DNA of 64,000 nucleotides from Endozoicomonas sp. 8E (lineage in GTDB: Bacteria; Pseudomonadota; Gammaproteobacteria; Pseudomonadales; Endozoicomonadaceae), in contig NZ_CP120717.1 in NCBI RefSeq assembly GCF_032883915.1, positions 2,363,697 through 2,427,696 on the forward strand, written 5' to 3'. Made by a program: the position numbers and the translations under genes. Below the pieces are notes generated by a model. It had not been told where the DNA came from, did not search any database, and worked only from the letters and a program-made list of their open reading frames with translations. This document shows positions 1-9,405 of the stretch, one piece after another; position 1 is the stretch's first letter; every line of letters starts with the position of its first letter.

Positions 1-3000
1 TTTGATATCTATTTCCAAAGGGTTTCCCTCCAGATCCTCCCAGTCTGGTCTGTCTTCCCACCAGAGCGTCTCGTGCATCCCATCCAGCTCGTCATTTGAG
101 ATATCACCGGCATCAAGTCTTGTAAGAATCCTCTCCAGTCTTGCTGTTTTGTAATCATCTCTATTGACTTTGATGTTGAGTAATCTTTCCATTTGGAACA
201 GTGCCGTCAGGGCCTCTTCCTCTGACCGCTTTCTGGCTTCTCTGATGTCTTGACGTATGTTTTTAGAAATGAACTGACGAAGGACATACACACTTTCACT
301 TTGTTTGAAGTATCTACCCCCCGTCTGGGCTATTAATACCCCACGAATTGTCTTCAGTACCACGGGCATCAGTTTGGGATGGCCCGGTGTTTTGATGTCT
401 TTCAGTTCAATTTTCAGCTTTGAAAGCTCGAAGAGCTTGTCATTTACCTTTGATTCCATACTGGCGCGGTCTTCCAGACGGGGGTCTTTGGCCGGATCAA
501 TACCAAGAACCACTGCCAGAGTGTCTTGTCTGAGTTTGGTGTAAAAATCTTCTATATCGAGCTGATGACGCATTGCCTTAAGTTGTTGACGCAGAGCTTC
601 TTCCCGGGCTTTCATTGTCTTAAATGTTTGCAGCAGGTGTTCCTGTTGAGCGTCAACATTGGTATTGCTATCAAAATCCTGAATGTTTAAATGCATGGCA
701 ATGGTTGCATAACGAGCTTTTATTTCAGCATCTGTTCTGGAGTCCTCATGCTCAAGAAGTTGTTGAGCGACCCAGGCTTGCTGTTGTTTGAGGTGTTGCT
801 GAATGACCTGTCGACGGACTTCCGGATTCTTTCTGTTATCTGAGACCAGACCGAGCATACTTTCAAAGTGAGTCAGTGAGTTCTGGATGACCACATTGTT
901 GAGTTCTACTTTTTGTTGCAGCTGTTGTTGAATGGACTGATAGCAGGTATCCAGATCATCTGCATGGTTCAGAGTAATGCCTAACCTGCTTTCAAAGGGC
1001 GCCAGTCTTGCTTTTACAGCTTCTTGCCATGACTGTGTTGTTGTAGCATCTTTTTCGTCAGGAGATCTTTTGATTTCAAGAATTTTTTCCCTGATGATTC
1101 TTTCTTGTTCTTCCAGTGGCTGGGTATCGTCCCGGTTATCAGTACCAAACTCTGCTCCCAGTTGGGTGTTAATATGTACTCTTGCTGCTGCCACAGAATC
1201 GCGAAGGTGTTTATCAATCGTTGGAAGTAGATTGACCATGTGCCGAAGTTTCTGTAAGCAGTTTTTCTTTGCTTCCAGCTTTTGTTGATATTGACGCTGA
1301 AAATAGGGCTGTTGACCCACCTTGGCCAAACTCAGCCAAAGGTGCATTTGAATCATTTCTTGACGGGCTTTCAGGTCATCTTTTTTGTTTGCAGGCAGAC
1401 CGAGCTGACATTCGATTATCGTCAGTTTATCCCGGAATACCTCATCGGCCTGGTCTGCCTGTTGTTGCAGATGCTGAAGAATGAACTCAGAGCGGCCACC
1501 CAGATCGTTTTCATTGTCTGAAACAATACCGAACTGGCCTTCAATCACTGCCAGTGTATTTTTTACAGCCTGCTCCGGAGTCACCTCTGTTCCGGTAAAT
1601 ATTGCGGCCACCGATCGGTTCATTTCATCAATTTTCTTTCCGAGGAGTCTGGCTTGTTCTTCCAGTGACCAGGTATCATCCCAGTCATTCATACCAAGTA
1701 CTGCCGCCGCATGGGCGTTGCGAGCTTTTGTTGTAGCATCAATAACTTGTTTTACGGCGGGTTCGGCCTCTCTTGCCCTTGGTTTTTCCAGCGTACTTAC
1801 CATCTCAAGCATCTGTCCGGCAATGTCATCCATGACTTTGGAAGAAAACTTTGTGCCTTCGCCAACATCAGAAGCCTTAACCGCGTTGAAGAGTAAAAAA
1901 TTTTGAACAAAATTATGGTGGGTCAGAAGATTTTTAAGTACAGGTTTGAAGTTGAAGTTTTTTATGAGTTGAAACTGCACCCAGATTGGTTTGATGACTG
2001 ATGAAGCGTCTCTGATATACCTTGTCGTGAACTCAAATTCATCGGTTCCATCTGGAGTGGCACTGGCTAATGCCTGCTGAAGAGATTCATAGTAGGCAAG
2101 CTTCGACAGTTTATCTTCGTTCAGCTCAGCATCATTATGTGCAGCCAGCTCAGCAGCAAACTCCTCCAGCAACGCCATTTGCCTGCTTCTAATAACGTAC
2201 TGGTAGCTTTTAACCTTGTCTTTTTTAACCTGTGTACTCTGGTCTTTAAATTTATTCCAGAGATCATAGTGGCTTTCCACAAAGGCAATATCGGTGGGAT
2301 TCTGTTTCTGACCACGGAAAACAATCATTTCCCCCGAAACCTGATCCACTTCCAGCTTTGGATAACCCGCAGGCAGAGGATAAACCTGTGTCTCATCCTC
2401 GACGTGAACAACATAGCCGACGGGTTTATGACAGGACAACAGCTCGTTCAGAGCTTCCTGCTGCAAATCATCTGCCAGAACATGAACCTGGGTATAGGCT
2501 GAGGTGGCTGCCGCCAGAAGCACTTCATCATTGATAAAGAGCGATTGCTCAAGACGCTGCAACCTGGGAGGCTCATCGCCAGCGGCGACAAGACGCATGA
2601 AGGTGCGCCCATTCACTTCAACTTCGTTTACTGCAACGGTGGCCAGGGCGACATAGTCATCAACTTCACCAAGGTTTCCTGCTCTTTCATTGGCAACCTT
2701 CAACACTCCGGCCAGTTGTTTGGGACTGGCGATTTTTGTTAACGGATCTAATGGCTGGATGTCACCAGATTGATTTCGAATAGCCTCAATGGAATCCTGA
2801 TCGGTCATTCCGTCTCTGACTTCAATGACCAGTTTTTTTTCTGCAAGGTTATGAATGAACCTGAAGATCCCTTCATTACCGACTTTCAGGACTTTGGTGT
2901 ACTTACGGGCAATGTCATTGTCGTCGGTTTCAAACAGATCAATACTGGAAACGCCACCCTCGATGCCAGAAAGAATGTCTGTAAAGCCTTCAGTAGGAAG

Positions 3001-3252
3001 GTCATAGTCCGCTCTGACTTGAGTACGATCAGGGTAAGTGGTTGTAAAAGATTTCGGTATTGGCTGCTGGTTATCATCTAAGGTTGGCTGAACCCTGACC
3101 TCACCCCAGGTAAACTCCACACGTTTATTACCCTGAATATCGAAAGACTTTGTCTGTAGCCTGCGATCCGCCAGAGCCTGAGTAGCAATGATGGAGGAGC
3201 TGATTGCAATGACCACAGCAAGGCTTAATGCATTGGGGCGAGCATTTGTCAT
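1..3252 (-). CDS. Giant exported modular coiled-coil protein, array copy 1 (3' end beyond window)
   Basis: The first 1084 codons of a giant exported protein of unknown function are visible; the C-terminal part lies off the left edge. The start ATG (3252-3250) opens the family's signal peptide: MTNARPNALSL, a hydrophobic core, then ALA before DRR, so cleavage is expected after residue 28. The frame stays open to base 1. Alignment with copy 2 needs only two in-frame indels (9 and 12 bp), so I see no frameshift. After the N-terminal domain (about 29-450) come helical modules with landmarks NDWDDT (~525), LNIQDFDSN (~858) and KTPGHPK (~956). Its start overlaps the stop of copy 2 by four bases, and its Shine-Dalgarno is degraded, so it may depend on translational coupling. 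It is last in the visible transcription order. The gene call is secure; the function is unknown. Confidence 0.95.
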   Translation of the reverse strand, partial: MTNARPNALSLAVVIAISSSIIATQALADRRLQTKSFDIQGNKRVEFTWGEVRVQPTLDDNQQPIPKSFTTTYPDRTQVRADYDLPTEGFTDILSGIEGGVSSIDLFETDDNDIARKYTKVLKVGNEGIFRFIHNLAEKKLVIEVRDGMTDQDSIEAIRNQSGDIQPLDPLTKIASPKQLAGVLKVANERAGNLGEVDDYVALATVAVNEVEVNGRTFMRLVAAGDEPPRLQRLEQSLFINDEVLLAAATSAYTQVHVLADDLQQEALNELLSCHKPVGYVVHVEDETQVYPLPAGYPKLEVDQVSGEMIVFRGQKQNPTDIAFVESHYDLWNKFKDQSTQVKKDKVKSYQYVIRSRQMALLEEFAAELAAHNDAELNEDKLSKLAYYESLQQALASATPDGTDEFEFTTRYIRDASSVIKPIWVQFQLIKNFNFKPVLKNLLTHHNFVQNFLLFNAVKASDVGEGTKFSSKVMDDIAGQMLEMVSTLEKPRAREAEPAVKQVIDATTKARNAHAAAVLGMNDWDDTWSLEEQARLLGKKIDEMNRSVAAIFTGTEVTPEQAVKNTLAVIEGQFGIVSDNENDLGGRSEFILQHLQQQADQADEVFRDKLTIIECQLGLPANKKDDLKARQEMIQMHLWLSLAKVGQQPYFQRQYQQKLEAKKNCLQKLRHMVNLLPTIDKHLRDSVAAARVHINTQLGAEFGTDNRDDTQPLEEQERIIREKILEIKRSPDEKDATTTQSWQEAVKARLAPFESRLGITLNHADDLDTCYQSIQQQLQQKVELNNVVIQNSLTHFESMLGLVSDNRKNPEVRRQVIQQHLKQQQAWVAQQLLEHEDSRTDAEIKARYATIAMHLNIQDFDSNTNVDAQQEHLLQTFKTMKAREEALRQQLKAMRHQLDIEDFYTKLRQDTLAVVLGIDPAKDPRLEDRASMESKVNDKLFELSKLKIELKDIKTPGHPKLMPVVLKTIRGVLIAQTGGRYFKQSESVYVLRQFISKNIRQDIREARKRSEEEALTALFQMERLLNIKVNRDDYKTARLERILTRLDAGDISNDELDGMHETLWWEDRPDWEDLEGNPLEIDIK

Positions 3253-6200
3253 TCGACTACCCAGCCATAGAGGGCACCCAGAGTGTAGGAGTAAGGAATA
3301 CTTTCTGCATGGGAGAACGACCACTCAGGCACATTTTCCCTGAAGTATTTCTCCCAGCCATTCTCAAACAGTTTCATGGTGCGATCCCGGCGTTCGCGGA
3401 AATGCAGGTAATTTTCGTGTCGCGTCCAGCCATAGAGGGTGTTATTTGCTTTAACATGGTTTGCATAGGCTGCATCGGTTTCATCGAAGCATTGGGGCCT
3501 GGCAATCGTTGTACGTTTCACATAGTTATCTGTCGTTTCCCCCACGCCTGCCCAGCGATTAATCTTGTCAAGACTGCGCCCCAGAGGTCCACCCAGCCAT
3601 TGAGTGAGCATCTTGTTGTCGTTCATAAAAAAGTCGAAAGCGAGACTCGACGCCAGCGCGAATCCGAAGCTTTGGGCATAAGTGAATCCGGATATAAGGC
3701 CGTGGGCGTATGCTCCGACCGTGGCTACCGGACCCAGCACCAGAGCGGCTGTGGCCGAGGCGAGGGTTTTCACATTTTGTGGTGTCGCCCGGTGCAGCAG
3801 CGGTACCTGAACCCCTTGTCCGGAACCCATGGATTTCACTAGTTCGGGCACCAGACGGGAAATGCTGCGATACATTTGAGGGTTGGCGTTGTGCTGCCTG
3901 GCAAAGAGCATGGCGCCGGTTCTCAGCAGAATGACTGAAGAAGCGGCCTTGCCCAATGGCATGGCCAGTCCGCCCAGTTCAGAAACTTTTTCAATTCCGC
4001 GGTGGTAGGCATATTGCCCGGTTCGGTCAAGATCAACACCGAAGCGTTCCAGCCAGTTCTGGAAAGGTATGAGCATCCGGTGCAGGTAATCCCCCCGGTT
4101 GGCCAGATCCAGAAGATAGAGGAATGACATGTTCAAGAGAGACTGCTCGGCGGCCTGCAGTGTGGTATGGGTTGCCAGTAGAGGTTTATAGCTGGAGAAG
4201 TACCAGGTGACAGCCTGTACCAGAAAGGCGGAAGGTTTGCCCCAGTAGTCATTGAGCTGATACTCAACCGCTGCGGCATGAGCCTGCATCAAGGTGCCAT
4301 GGATAGCCTTAATCAGTTCTGTTTCAGAGAGTCCGACAGCATTGGCATAAGGTGTCAGGGTATCCTGAACATTGGCCAGAAACGCTGCCGTTCTGCGGCC
4401 ATTGTCAAAGGCAATATCGTCAAGAACGTAGTTGGCGATGACCGCTGCCGCATACTCTTTTATGCCGGCAATCGACTTTTTCATAGCTGCCGGGCCAGAG
4501 GCGGTTTTGGGCACAGGAGTAAAGACACTCTGTATGAATTCCCTGGCATCCTTGTCGGATAGCAGCTGGATAACCTTCCTGAACTCAGGCAACTTGACGC
4601 CGTGTTCGTAGCCAAGAAAGTGCTCAAATTCATCCACTGTCTGATAACCTTCGACACCTCTGACAGACTTTATGTAGTTCTTAAGTTCAACCTTGCTGAT
4701 CAGACCTTCATGCAGCAAACTTATGATCTTGTTACCACTGGCAGAATGGGGAGCGAAGTATTCCGGGAAGCTTTTCAGGTCCTCTGATTGATGTTGAATG
4801 AAGTGAAGGGCTGTTTTGCTCATGCTGCGGATTTCGTCGTCGTATTCCTGAGCCCCTTTTTTCATCCCATGCCTGGCCTTGTGCACAAGCCTGAAGATTT
4901 TTTTCAGATCATTCTCGAGCAGAGCTTCAACAGGCTCTGTAGAGGATTCCGGGAAGGTCGTCTTCAGGCTCTTGAAAACTTCCACAATCCGACTGGCCTG
5001 TTTAAGCGTCAGTTGGTCTCCGACCATTGCCTGCAAGTGATTCGGTGCAAATTCATCGTCAAAATCGAAAATCGGAAGGTAGGATATTGTCTTACCGCTT
5101 TCTGCTGCTAATTCTGCCAGACCCATCGCCGTTTCAAGAGCTTGTTTTCTGAGAGAGTTTTGCTGTACGAAGGCGTGCATAGCGGTCCGAACTTTTACCT
5201 GTTTCGGTAAATACTGGAAGGGACTCCCGTCATGTTTGATGGCCCGCTCAGCCGCCTTCAGGACTTCCTTCAGTCTCTCAATGTCTGCTTTCTTGATTTC
5301 AATTTCATCTTCCAGATGGGCCTGTTCCTGAACCAGATGCCGGATCTTGTCGTCAGTACCATCACCCCCACCCGTGACCTGAGTATATTTTTTCCTGGTT
5401 AAGAGCAGTTCACCCTCGACTTCATGGGATTCGTCCCGACCATGGGCATTTGTGTAATCTTCATTGCTACGAAGCCTGTTCAGCCTGCGATGAGTACCTG
5501 CCAGCTCAATTTCAGCTTTTGCAATTAACCACTTGGCTATGGCTACATCACGATCAAGCCTGTACCGTGGTTTAGGCCCCAGACGAGCGATTTGCCTCTC
5601 AAGCTCATCATCAATGGCTGCGATACGCTCATTAACGTCAGGCTGACCCGCTTTCAAAACTTCTTTATCCAGCTGTTGGAGTTTTGCTGCAATCAGACGG
5701 TTCTGGTCGTCGATCCTGGCATCATCTTTATAATCTTTAATGTTGAGTTGGTGAGCAATTTTATTGTTACGGATTCTCCTGGCACTCTCATCTTCATAGA
5801 GTTCGCTTACTCTATCCCGTAATTCCTGAATTCTGTCTCTTAGAACATATTGCCGGACAGACAGGTTGGCATCGTCTTTAAACTCTACCTCCAGATCACT
5901 GGCCAGTTTAGCTGTGAAACTTTTGCCTCTCTCTATAGCATGAGGGTTTTCATGAGGGGAGATATCCAGCTCGTTCTCCAGAACGATAAGACGACTTGCT
6001 TGTTGTTCTCTGGCTCGCTGATCCGATTCTTTGATTATATAGTTGAGACGATCACGAATCGTCATGCGTTTGATATCCATTTCCAAAGGGTTCCCTTCCA
6101 GATCCTCCCAGTCTGGCCTGTCTTCACCAGAGAGCGTCTCGTGCATCCCATCCAGCTCGTCTTTTGAGATATCACCGGCATCAAGCTTTGCAAGAATCCT

Positions 6201-9200
6201 TTCGAGTCTTGCTGTTTTATAATCACCTTCATTGATCTCGATGTTGAGTAATCTTTCCACACGGTCCAGCATGGAATGGGCCTTTTCTTCTGACCGCTTT
6301 CTGGCCTCTCTGATGTCCTGATCTATGCCTACAGAAATGAACTGACGAAGGACATACACACTCTGCTTTTGTCTGAAGTATCTACCCCCTTCCAGAGCTA
6401 TTAATACCCTACGAATTTTCTCCAGTACCTCGGGCATCAGTTTGGGATGGCCGGGTGTTTTGATGTCTTCCAGTTCAATTTTCAGCTTTGAAAGTTCGGA
6501 GAGCTTGTCAATTACCTTTGATTCCATATTGGCGGGGTCTTCCAGACAGGTGTCTTTGGCCGGATCAATACCAAGAACCACTGCCAGAGCCTCTTTTCTG
6601 ACTTTTTTGTAAAAATTCTCTATATCGAGCTGATAACGCATTGCCTTAAGTTGTTGACGCAGACCTTCTTCCCGGGCTTTCATTGTCTTAAATGTTTGCA
6701 GCAGGTGTTCCTGTTGAGCATCAACATTGGTATTGCTATCAAAATCCTGAATGTTTAAATGCACGGCAATGGTTGCATAACGAGCTTTTATTTCAGTATC
6801 TGTTCTGGAGTCCTCATGCTGAAGAAGTTGTTCAGCGACCCAGGCTTGCTGTCGTTTGAGGTGTTGCTGAATAGCCTGTCGACGGACTTCCGGATTCTTT
6901 CTGTTATCTGAGACCAGACCGAGCATACTTTCAAAGTGAGTCAGTGAGTTCTGGATGACCACATTGTTGAGTTCTACCTTTTGTTGCAGCTGTTGTTGAA
7001 TGGACTGATAGCAGGTATCCAGATCATCTTCATGGTTCAGAGTAATACCTGACCTGCTGTCAATGGGCGCCAGTCTTGCTTCTACAGCTTCTTGCCATGG
7101 CTGTGTTGTTGTAGCATCTTTTTCGTCAAGAGATCTTTTGGTTTCAAGAATTTTCTTCCCGATGATTCTTTCTAGCTGGGTATCGTCCCAGTTATCATTA
7201 CCAGGCTCTGCTCCCAGTTGGGTGTTAATATGTACTCTTGCTAATGCCACAGAATCACGAAGGTGTTTGTCAATCGTTGGAAGTAGATTGACCATGTGCC
7301 GAAGTTTCTGTAAGCAGTTTTTCTTTGCTTCCAGCTTTTGTTGATATTGACGCTGAAAATAGGGCTGTTGACCCACCTTGGCCAAACTCAGCCAAAGGTG
7401 CATTTGAATCATCTCTTGACGGGCTTTCAGGTCATCTTTTTTGTTTGCAGGCAGACCGAGCTGACCTTCGATTATCGTCAGTTTATCCCGGAATACCTCA
7501 TCGGCCTGGTCTGCCTGTTGTTGCAGATGCTTTAGAATGAACTCAGAGCGGCCACCCAGATCGTTTTCATTGTCTGAAACAATGTCGAACTGGCCTTCAA
7601 TCACTGCCAGTGTATTTTTTACAGCCTGCTCCGGAGTCACCTCTGTTCCGGTAAATATTGCGGCCACCGATCGGTTTATTTCATCAATTTTCTTTCTGAG
7701 GAGTCTGGCTTGTTCTTCCAGTGACCAGGTATCATCCCAGTCATTCATACCAAGTACTGCCGCCACATGAGCGTTGCGAGCTTTTGTTGTAGCATCAATA
7801 ACTTGTTTTACGGCGGGTTCGGCCTCTCTTGCCCGAAGTTTCTCCAGCGTACTTACCATCTCAAGCATCTGTCCGGCAATGTCATCCATGACTCTGGAGG
7901 AAAACTTTGTGCCTTCGCCAACATCAGAAGCCTTAACCGCGTTGTTGAGTAAAAAATTCTGAATATTCTGAACAAAATTATGGTGGGTCAGAAGATTTTT
8001 AAGCACAGGTTTGAAGTTGAAGTTTTTTATGAGTTGAAACTGCACCCAGATTGGTTTGATGACTGATGAAGCGTCTCTGATATGCCTCGTCGTGAACTCA
8101 AATTCATCGGTTCCATCTGGAGTGGCGCTGGCTAATGCCTGCTGAAGAGATTCATAGTAGGCAAGCCTGGACAGTAGATCTTCGTTCGGCTCAGCATCAT
8201 TTTGTGCAGCCAGCTCAGCAGCAAACTCCTCCAGCAGCTCCATTTGCCTGCTTCTAATAACGTACTGGTAGCTTTTAACCTTGTCTTTTTTAACCTGTGT
8301 ACTCTGGTCTTTAAATTTATTCCAGAGATCATAGTGGCTTTCCACAAAGGCAATATCGGTGGGATTCTGTTTCTGACCACGGAAAACAATCATTTCCCCC
8401 GAAACCTGATCCACTTCCAGCTTTGGATAACCCGCAGGCAGAGGATAAACCTGTGTCTCATCCTCGACGTGAACAACATAGCCGACGGGTTTATGACAGG
8501 ACAACAGCTCATTCAGAGCTTCCTGCTGCAAATCGTTTCCCAGAACATGAACCTGCGTGTAGGCAGAGGTGGCTGCCGCCAGAAGCGCTTCATCATTGAT
8601 AAAGAGCGATTGACCAAGACGCTGCAACTCGGGAGGCTCATCGCCAGCAGCGACAAGACGCATGAAGGTGCGCCCATTCACTTCAACTTCGTCTACTTCA
8701 ATGGTGGCAAGGGCGACATAGTCATCAACTTTACCAAGCTTTCCTGCTCTTTCATTGGCACCCTTCAGTAATCCGGCCAGTTGTTCGGGACTGGCGATCA
8801 TTGTTAACGGATCTAATGGCTGGATGTCACCAGATTGATTTCGAATAGCTTCAATGGAATCCTGGTCGGTCATTCCGTCTCTGACCTCAATGACCAGTTT
8901 TTTTTCTGCAAGGTTATGGGTGAACCTGAAGATCCCTTCATTACCGACTTTCAGGACTTTGGTGTACTTACGGGCAATGTCATTGTCGTCGGTTTCAAAC
9001 AGATCAATACTGGAAACGCCACCCTCGATGTCGGAAAGAATGTCTGTAAAACCTTCAGAAGGAACGTCATAGTCCGCTCTGACTTGAGTACGATCAGGGT
9101 AAGTGGTTGTAAAAGATTTCGGTATTGGCTGCTGGCCATCATCTAAGGTTGGCTGAACCCTGACCTCACCCCAGGTAAACTCCACACGTTTATTGCCCTG

Positions 9201-9317
9201 AATATCGAAAGACTTTGTCTGTAGCCTGCGATCCGCGAGAGCCTGAGTAGCAATGATGGAGGAGCTGATTGCAACGACCACAGCAAGGCTTAATGCATTG
9301 GGGCGAGCATTTTTCAT
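3249..9317 (-). CDS. Giant exported modular coiled-coil protein, array copy 2
   Basis: 2022 residues, used here as the reference for the family, which I do not recognise. Residues 1-28 are a Sec signal peptide (K3/R5, core LAVVVAISSSIIA, ALA|DR). Residues 29-450 are a conserved mixed domain with NGRTFMRL (~214), VGYVVHVED (~278) and YVIRSRQM (~352). Residues 450-1360 are a charged, Gln-rich helical region holding at least a dozen degenerate modules of the form hydrophobic-xxx-L-G/N-I, acidic loop, amphipathic helix. Residues 1360-2015 are the conserved C-terminal domain: VDEFEHFLGY (~1561), NYVLDDIAFDNGRR (~1629), hydrophobic stretches at about 1785-1807 and 1850-1899, and a closing basic/aromatic segment WEKYFRENVP (~1988). 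The tail is only LYGWVVE because the stop overlaps copy 1. ATG at 9317-9315 begins MKNARPN; the SD is weak (TGAGTTAG). An exported, possibly membrane-inserting or surface role is inference. Confidence 0.97.
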   Translation of the reverse strand: MKNARPNALSLAVVVAISSSIIATQALADRRLQTKSFDIQGNKRVEFTWGEVRVQPTLDDGQQPIPKSFTTTYPDRTQVRADYDVPSEGFTDILSDIEGGVSSIDLFETDDNDIARKYTKVLKVGNEGIFRFTHNLAEKKLVIEVRDGMTDQDSIEAIRNQSGDIQPLDPLTMIASPEQLAGLLKGANERAGKLGKVDDYVALATIEVDEVEVNGRTFMRLVAAGDEPPELQRLGQSLFINDEALLAAATSAYTQVHVLGNDLQQEALNELLSCHKPVGYVVHVEDETQVYPLPAGYPKLEVDQVSGEMIVFRGQKQNPTDIAFVESHYDLWNKFKDQSTQVKKDKVKSYQYVIRSRQMELLEEFAAELAAQNDAEPNEDLLSRLAYYESLQQALASATPDGTDEFEFTTRHIRDASSVIKPIWVQFQLIKNFNFKPVLKNLLTHHNFVQNIQNFLLNNAVKASDVGEGTKFSSRVMDDIAGQMLEMVSTLEKLRAREAEPAVKQVIDATTKARNAHVAAVLGMNDWDDTWSLEEQARLLRKKIDEINRSVAAIFTGTEVTPEQAVKNTLAVIEGQFDIVSDNENDLGGRSEFILKHLQQQADQADEVFRDKLTIIEGQLGLPANKKDDLKARQEMIQMHLWLSLAKVGQQPYFQRQYQQKLEAKKNCLQKLRHMVNLLPTIDKHLRDSVALARVHINTQLGAEPGNDNWDDTQLERIIGKKILETKRSLDEKDATTTQPWQEAVEARLAPIDSRSGITLNHEDDLDTCYQSIQQQLQQKVELNNVVIQNSLTHFESMLGLVSDNRKNPEVRRQAIQQHLKRQQAWVAEQLLQHEDSRTDTEIKARYATIAVHLNIQDFDSNTNVDAQQEHLLQTFKTMKAREEGLRQQLKAMRYQLDIENFYKKVRKEALAVVLGIDPAKDTCLEDPANMESKVIDKLSELSKLKIELEDIKTPGHPKLMPEVLEKIRRVLIALEGGRYFRQKQSVYVLRQFISVGIDQDIREARKRSEEKAHSMLDRVERLLNIEINEGDYKTARLERILAKLDAGDISKDELDGMHETLSGEDRPDWEDLEGNPLEMDIKRMTIRDRLNYIIKESDQRAREQQASRLIVLENELDISPHENPHAIERGKSFTAKLASDLEVEFKDDANLSVRQYVLRDRIQELRDRVSELYEDESARRIRNNKIAHQLNIKDYKDDARIDDQNRLIAAKLQQLDKEVLKAGQPDVNERIAAIDDELERQIARLGPKPRYRLDRDVAIAKWLIAKAEIELAGTHRRLNRLRSNEDYTNAHGRDESHEVEGELLLTRKKYTQVTGGGDGTDDKIRHLVQEQAHLEDEIEIKKADIERLKEVLKAAERAIKHDGSPFQYLPKQVKVRTAMHAFVQQNSLRKQALETAMGLAELAAESGKTISYLPIFDFDDEFAPNHLQAMVGDQLTLKQASRIVEVFKSLKTTFPESSTEPVEALLENDLKKIFRLVHKARHGMKKGAQEYDDEIRSMSKTALHFIQHQSEDLKSFPEYFAPHSASGNKIISLLHEGLISKVELKNYIKSVRGVEGYQTVDEFEHFLGYEHGVKLPEFRKVIQLLSDKDAREFIQSVFTPVPKTASGPAAMKKSIAGIKEYAAAVIANYVLDDIAFDNGRRTAAFLANVQDTLTPYANAVGLSETELIKAIHGTLMQAHAAAVEYQLNDYWGKPSAFLVQAVTWYFSSYKPLLATHTTLQAAEQSLLNMSFLYLLDLANRGDYLHRMLIPFQNWLERFGVDLDRTGQYAYHRGIEKVSELGGLAMPLGKAASSVILLRTGAMLFARQHNANPQMYRSISRLVPELVKSMGSGQGVQVPLLHRATPQNVKTLASATAALVLGPVATVGAYAHGLISGFTYAQSFGFALASSLAFDFFMNDNKMLTQWLGGPLGRSLDKINRWAGVGETTDNYVKRTTIARPQCFDETDAAYANHVKANNTLYGWTRHENYLHFRERRDRTMKLFENGWEKYFRENVPEWSFSHAESIPYSYTLGALYGWVVE
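3257..3262 (-). promoter_or_regulatory. Degraded ribosome binding site of copy 1 at a fused gene junction
   Basis: The minus strand reads GGGTAG four bases before the copy 1 ATG, where other copies have TGAGGTAG. The upstream bases belong to the end of copy 2 (CTATGGCTG), so a deletion has joined copy 2's tail directly to the last bases of copy 1's leader and removed the normal spacer. Stop and start overlap as ATGA (3252-3249), the usual arrangement for translational coupling. Confidence 0.7.
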
Positions 9318-9405
9318 TCTACTAACTCAGAGCTGAGTACCTTTGTTACCTTGTAAAGTGATGGCCACGCCAGACGAGGAAGCCGCTTTTAATGGCTCAT
9401 GGCTG
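9318..9405 (-). other. Canonical array spacer, copy 3 to copy 2
   Basis: 88 bp with the layout shared by the intact spacers. Next to copy 3's stop is a CATGGCTGTCAGTGGGTCATGG-type segment, then a GAGGAAGC box, a GTGATGGCC box and a CTCAGAGCTGAG inverted repeat abutting the Shine-Dalgarno. The short stem CUCA-GCUC-UGAG in the mRNA would overlap the SD. No clear -35/-10 pair or intrinsic terminator is visible. Confidence 0.6.

Larger units (their letters stand above)
1..9317 (-). repeat. Recent tandem gene duplication (copies 1 and 2)
   Basis: Bases 1-3252 align end to end with 6069-9317, with long identical tracts (for example 2240-2500 against 8280-8540) and only two small net indels. No other pair of copies in the window is this similar, so this is the latest duplication visible. 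Its unit is one gene (period about 6.07 kb). Confidence 0.85.

Noticed and set aside
3390-3440. HExxH-type zinc protease motif in RHENYLQF
   Set aside because: The second histidine is not in place (HENYL), so the metalloprotease signature is absent in all copies.
3249-4100. C-terminal domain as an autotransporter beta-barrel
   Set aside because: The region is helical and hydrophobic in blocks, not alternating strands, and the termini lack the final aromatic residue typical of outer-membrane barrels.
4610-4700. EF-hand-like motif (GYQTVDEFEHFL) in the C-terminal domain
   Set aside because: The G6 and E12 positions fit, but acidic residues at loop positions 1 and 3 are missing, and the preceding half-motif is too close for an EF pair. 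Calcium binding is not supported.
8350-8420. ADP-ribosyltransferase-like VFRGQ motif in the N-terminal domain
   Set aside because: Only a hydrophobic-Arg-Gly match. No downstream STS or ExE motif in the expected order, and some copies have VFHSQ or VFYGQ.
9318-9405. Promoter in each intergenic spacer
   Set aside because: I could not find a consistent -35/-10 pair with proper spacing. The conservation of the spacer can be explained by the shared origin of the copies.
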